Shown piece by piece: positions 14,376 to 16,877 of a stretch of 16,877 bases of DNA. The DNA lies in NCBI GenBank assembly GCA_902766875.1, contig CACXFI010000101.1:1-16877 (forward strand), in the 5' to 3' direction. The translations under genes and the position numbers were made by a program. The DNA comes from an uncultured Erysipelotrichaceae bacterium (GTDB lineage Bacteria; Bacillota_I; Bacilli_A; RF39; UBA660). Every line of letters starts with the position of its first letter. Position 1 is the stretch's first letter. The notes below the pieces were generated by a model, which was given only the letters and a program-made list of their open reading frames with translations, had not been told where the DNA came from and did no database searches.

Positions 14376-14438
14376 ATTAACTTAAAAGTACTAAATTAAC
14401 TAATAAGATACCAAAAATAAAAGGATTTTAACTATAAA
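14376..14438 (+). promoter_or_regulatory. Candidate regulated promoter of the transporter/bacteriocin locus
   Basis: The 123-nt gap before the transporter holds a 13-nt imperfect direct repeat: ATTAACTTAAAAG (14376-14388) and ATTAACTAATAAG (14395-14407), 11 of 13 identical and 19 nt apart. TTAACT recurs at 14428-14433 beside TATAAA (14433-14438), a possible -10 without a good -35. Direct repeats upstream of a poor -35 are typical of activator-dependent promoters, but this is weak in such A+T-rich DNA. Confidence 0.3.
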
Positions 14439-14469
14439 AAAACAATAATATAATTGAGGAGGTAAAAGA

Positions 14470-16575
14470 GTGAAAAAAAATTTAATAATTAAACAAGAAT
14501 ATAGTAAAGAATGTGGTAGTGCCTGTCTTCTTTCAATAATAAGATATTATGGTGGCAATACATCTCTAAATCATCTAGTAGAATTAACGAATACTGATAA
14601 AAATGGAACCAATTTCTATAATCTAACTGAAGCTAGTAAAAAATTAGGATTAGATTCAAAAAGTTATAAAATAGATAATATAGATAAAATATTCGAAATA
14701 AATAGACCATTTATTACCCAAGTCATTTTAAATAATTATACTCACTTTGTAGTAGTCTACAAAATAAAACATACCAAAGTAGTTATAATGGACCCGGGAA
14801 GTGGCAAAGTAATAATGAGTTTTAAAGATTTTTTAAATATATGGACTAAGTATATAATGCTATTTTCACCAAATAAAAAATTATCATATATAAAACCAAA
14901 TAATTATCTAAAAGAACTTATAGTTAAAGTAATTAAAGATAATAAAATAATCTTAACTAATATACTATTATTATCTATTATATTTTCTATAATGACATGT
15001 CTATATGCGTTTTATTTTAAATATATAATAGATAAAATAACAACAACATATACAAGTAACATAGTAATAATAAGTATAATCTTCTTAATAATAGAAACAA
15101 TAAAAAATATATCTAACTATAGTAGATATGAACTATTATTATACTTAAACCAAAAGCTAGATATGTCAATTATAATAAATACTTTCAATAAAATTCTTTT
15201 ACTTCCTTATAATTACTATAAAAATAAAACAACAGGGGAAACAATAAGTAGAATAAATGATTTAGCAAGCATAAAAAATCTATTTTCTAAAATAATAATT
15301 AGTATTTTCCTAGATTTGATTATAACCATATCAGCAGCTATTATTTTATATAATATTTCTCCCAAAATGTTTAGTATATTATTAGTAATTATTATATTCT
15401 ATATACTAATCTTTACTATATTTAAAAACATAATAATAAAATTAACAAATAGAAACCAAGAAAATAATGCCAAAATAAATTCGTTTCTGGTAGAAAATAT
15501 AAATGGTATAGAAACTATCAAAGGATTACATATAGAAAACATAATAAAAGAAAAGTTCTCGAAATTATATAATAAATCTTTAAACGAAAATTTATTATAT
15601 GAAAAAACTATAAATAAAGAAATATTTCTAAAAAATATAATATATTCATTAGGAACAATTATTTTAATTTTTATAGGAATTAAAGAAATATCATATAATA
15701 ATTTATCGCCAGGATTATTCATAACATTTTATTCATTAAGTAATATCTTTTTAGAGCCAATAAATAATATGATAGAACTAGGTAAAAATTATTATTATTC
15801 AAAAAATTCACTTAAAAGAATAAATAATCTATTAGAAGTAAAAAGTATTAAATTTTTATCTAATAATCTTACACCATTAGGTAACATAAACATTAAAAAC
15901 TTAAATTTTTCTTATAATAATCACGATTTAATACTAAAAGATGTAAATATAAATATAAAAAACAGAGAGAAAATTCTAATAATAGGGTCTTCAGGTAGTG
16001 GTAAAAGCACATTGCTAAAAATATTATTTAAGTATTATAATGTTAAAAGAAATATAATAAAAATAAATAATAGAGACATTAATGACTACCTTTTAAGTGA
16101 TATTAGAAATAACATAAGTTATATATCTCAAAATGAAATAATATATACGAACACAATAAAAAACAACATATTACTAGATAGAAAAATAAAATATGAAAAT
16201 TTTATAAATACTTGTAATATAACATACATAAATGATATTGTTAAAGATAAGTTCTTAGGATATGATACAATGTTAGAAGAAAATGGTTCCAATATATCAG
16301 GCGGAGAAAGACAAAGAATAATATTAGCAAGAACTCTACTAAAAAAAAGTAAAATATTACTTATAGATGAAGGATTTAGTGAAATAGATATAAATACAGA
16401 AAGAAAAATTTTAAAAAACATCTTTAATTCTTATAAAGACACTACATTCATAATAGTATCTCATAGACTAGAGAATATGGATTTATATGATCAAGTACTA
16501 AAAATACAAAATGGAATAATAGAAAATAATTTAACAAAAAAATCCCTATACAACAAAAATATATATGATTATTAA
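14470..16575 (+). CDS. Peptidase-containing ABC transporter (bacteriocin processing and export)
   Basis: 701 residues, the usual size of PCAT transporters (LagD/ComA type), which cut double-glycine leaders and export the mature peptide. The N-terminal C39 cysteine peptidase (1-130) has Gln9, catalytic Cys15 in KECGSACL, His92 in THFVVVYK and Asp108 in MDPGSGK. A transmembrane domain with about six hydrophobic segments (about 160-430) follows. The ATPase domain (about 470-700) has Walker A GSSGSGKST at 506-514, Q-loop Gln554, signature ISGGERQ at 609-615, Walker B KILLIDE at 628-634 and H-loop His665. The start is GTG at 14470, with GAGGAGGT at 14456-14463 and a 6-nt spacer. It is followed by two leader peptides that it should process. 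No immunity gene is seen in the window. Confidence 0.95.
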   Translation: MKKNLIIKQEYSKECGSACLLSIIRYYGGNTSLNHLVELTNTDKNGTNFYNLTEASKKLGLDSKSYKIDNIDKIFEINRPFITQVILNNYTHFVVVYKIKHTKVVIMDPGSGKVIMSFKDFLNIWTKYIMLFSPNKKLSYIKPNNYLKELIVKVIKDNKIILTNILLLSIIFSIMTCLYAFYFKYIIDKITTTYTSNIVIISIIFLIIETIKNISNYSRYELLLYLNQKLDMSIIINTFNKILLLPYNYYKNKTTGETISRINDLASIKNLFSKIIISIFLDLIITISAAIILYNISPKMFSILLVIIIFYILIFTIFKNIIIKLTNRNQENNAKINSFLVENINGIETIKGLHIENIIKEKFSKLYNKSLNENLLYEKTINKEIFLKNIIYSLGTIILIFIGIKEISYNNLSPGLFITFYSLSNIFLEPINNMIELGKNYYYSKNSLKRINNLLEVKSIKFLSNNLTPLGNINIKNLNFSYNNHDLILKDVNINIKNREKILIIGSSGSGKSTLLKILFKYYNVKRNIIKINNRDINDYLLSDIRNNISYISQNEIIYTNTIKNNILLDRKIKYENFINTCNITYINDIVKDKFLGYDTMLEENGSNISGGERQRIILARTLLKKSKILLIDEGFSEIDINTERKILKNIFNSYKDTTFIIVSHRLENMDLYDQVLKIQNGIIENNLTKKSLYNKNIYDY

Positions 16576-16641
16576 AATCAATAATAAACACATTAATACA
16601 AATAAATATAAAAAGCAATATAAAAATAAAAGGAGGTATAA

Positions 16642-16782
16642 ATGAGAGAGTTAAATAAAGAAGAAAAATTAAATATAAATGGAGGCGCAGTTCATTGGGG
16701 GATTTTATCAGCAATAGGTGGAGCAATAACCTTTATAATTGGTTTATTTGATGGAATATATAACCCCAATGCCTGCAGATAG
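16642..16782 (+). CDS. Double-glycine-leader peptide, class II bacteriocin-like
   Basis: 46 residues from ATG 16642, with AGGAGG at 16631-16636. The first 15, MRELNKEEKLNINGG, are a typical double-glycine leader. Cleavage after it would leave a 31-residue core starting AVHWG and ending NPNACR. The core is hydrophobic and Gly/Ile-rich, a likely membrane-active helix. It has a GxxxG motif (GLFDG, residues 34-38), a helix-contact motif known from two-peptide (class IIb) bacteriocins, and one Cys at 45. It is directly downstream of the transporter with the matching peptidase. The small size, Shine-Dalgarno site and leader shared with the next gene make a real gene very likely. Antimicrobial activity is inferred; a signalling peptide is the alternative. 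Confidence 0.88.
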   Translation: MRELNKEEKLNINGGAVHWGILSAIGGAITFIIGLFDGIYNPNACR

Positions 16783-16790
16783 GAGGTATT

Positions 16791-16877
16791 ATGAAAGAAC
16801 TATCAAATAATGAAAAATATAAAATAACAGGTGGAGCAATAAGTACTACTATAATAAATTCGGTAGCAAGACTTATA
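16791..16877 (+). CDS. Second double-glycine-leader peptide, cut by window end
   Basis: The start ATG at 16791 follows AGGAGG at 16781-16786, which overlaps the stop codon of the first peptide gene. The 29 codons visible begin with the leader MKELSNNEKYKITGG, the same pattern as the first peptide (basic residue-E-L, E-K, Ile two before GG). The core starts AISTTIINSVARLI and continues beyond the window. It is probably the second subunit of a two-peptide bacteriocin or another member of a peptide family. The 8-nt gap implies co-translation. Confidence 0.85.
   Translation, partial: MKELSNNEKYKITGGAISTTIINSVARLI

Noticed and set aside
14449..14454. Perfect TATAAT just before the transporter
   Set aside because: A start of transcription from it would fall inside or after the Shine-Dalgarno site at 14456-14463, so it cannot serve this gene well.
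1..16877. Mycoplasma-type code (TGA = Trp)
   Set aside because: All long genes read through under the standard code and Trp is TGG in conserved places, for instance in PheS and Tgt.
1..16877. tRNA or rRNA genes, CRISPR array, insertion sequence or prophage
   Set aside because: No cloverleaf or rRNA block, no regularly spaced identical repeats and no transposase or integrase were seen; the repeats at 4954-8075 are coding.

Overview
The window reads as a chromosomal stretch of a very A+T-rich, walled, low-GC bacterium of the Bacillota (Firmicutes). The grounds are a Gram-positive-type MurC, a Phe-specific T-box in front of pheS/pheT, Shine-Dalgarno sites close to AGGAGG, A/T-ended codons and Lys/Asn/Ile-rich proteins. 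An uncultured gut lineage near Bacilli/Mollicutes (RF39-like) would fit, but that placement is inference. All 20 recognised genes lie on the + strand. Of the 19 visible stop codons, 13 are TAA, 6 are TAG and none is TGA, yet no long gene contains an in-frame TGA, so the standard code still applies.

Layout. (1) 2-1493: the 3' part of murC, overlapped by a one-domain membrane-anchored PASTA protein and closed by a strong terminator. (2) 1572-4837: a tightly coupled operon of tgt, an SDR oxidoreductase, a 50-residue very basic protein and a PLP enzyme of the methionine gamma-lyase-like family. (3) 4954-8075: five consecutive genes for proteins built from ~34-residue helical repeats, with their own promoter region and terminator. 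(4) 8167-9509: frr and an unrecognised 259-residue protein. (5) 9519-14321: a Phe T-box leader controlling an unknown 95-residue protein, pheS, pheT and probably an acyltransferase-fold protein without the catalytic histidine. (6) 14470-16877: a peptidase-containing ABC transporter followed by two small double-glycine-leader peptides, the second cut by the window edge.

The core genes serve cell wall synthesis (MurC, perhaps the PASTA protein), tRNA modification and charging (Tgt, PheST) and ribosome recycling (Frr). Two accessory blocks stand out. The first is the five-gene alpha-solenoid array, with 34-residue periodicity and a shared C-terminal cap, for which I recognise no function. The second is the bacteriocin-like export locus, whose transporter carries its own leader peptidase and whose two peptide leaders share one pattern. 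The solenoid array is the best candidate for an undescribed system. The peptide locus is of a known type, but the peptides themselves may be new.
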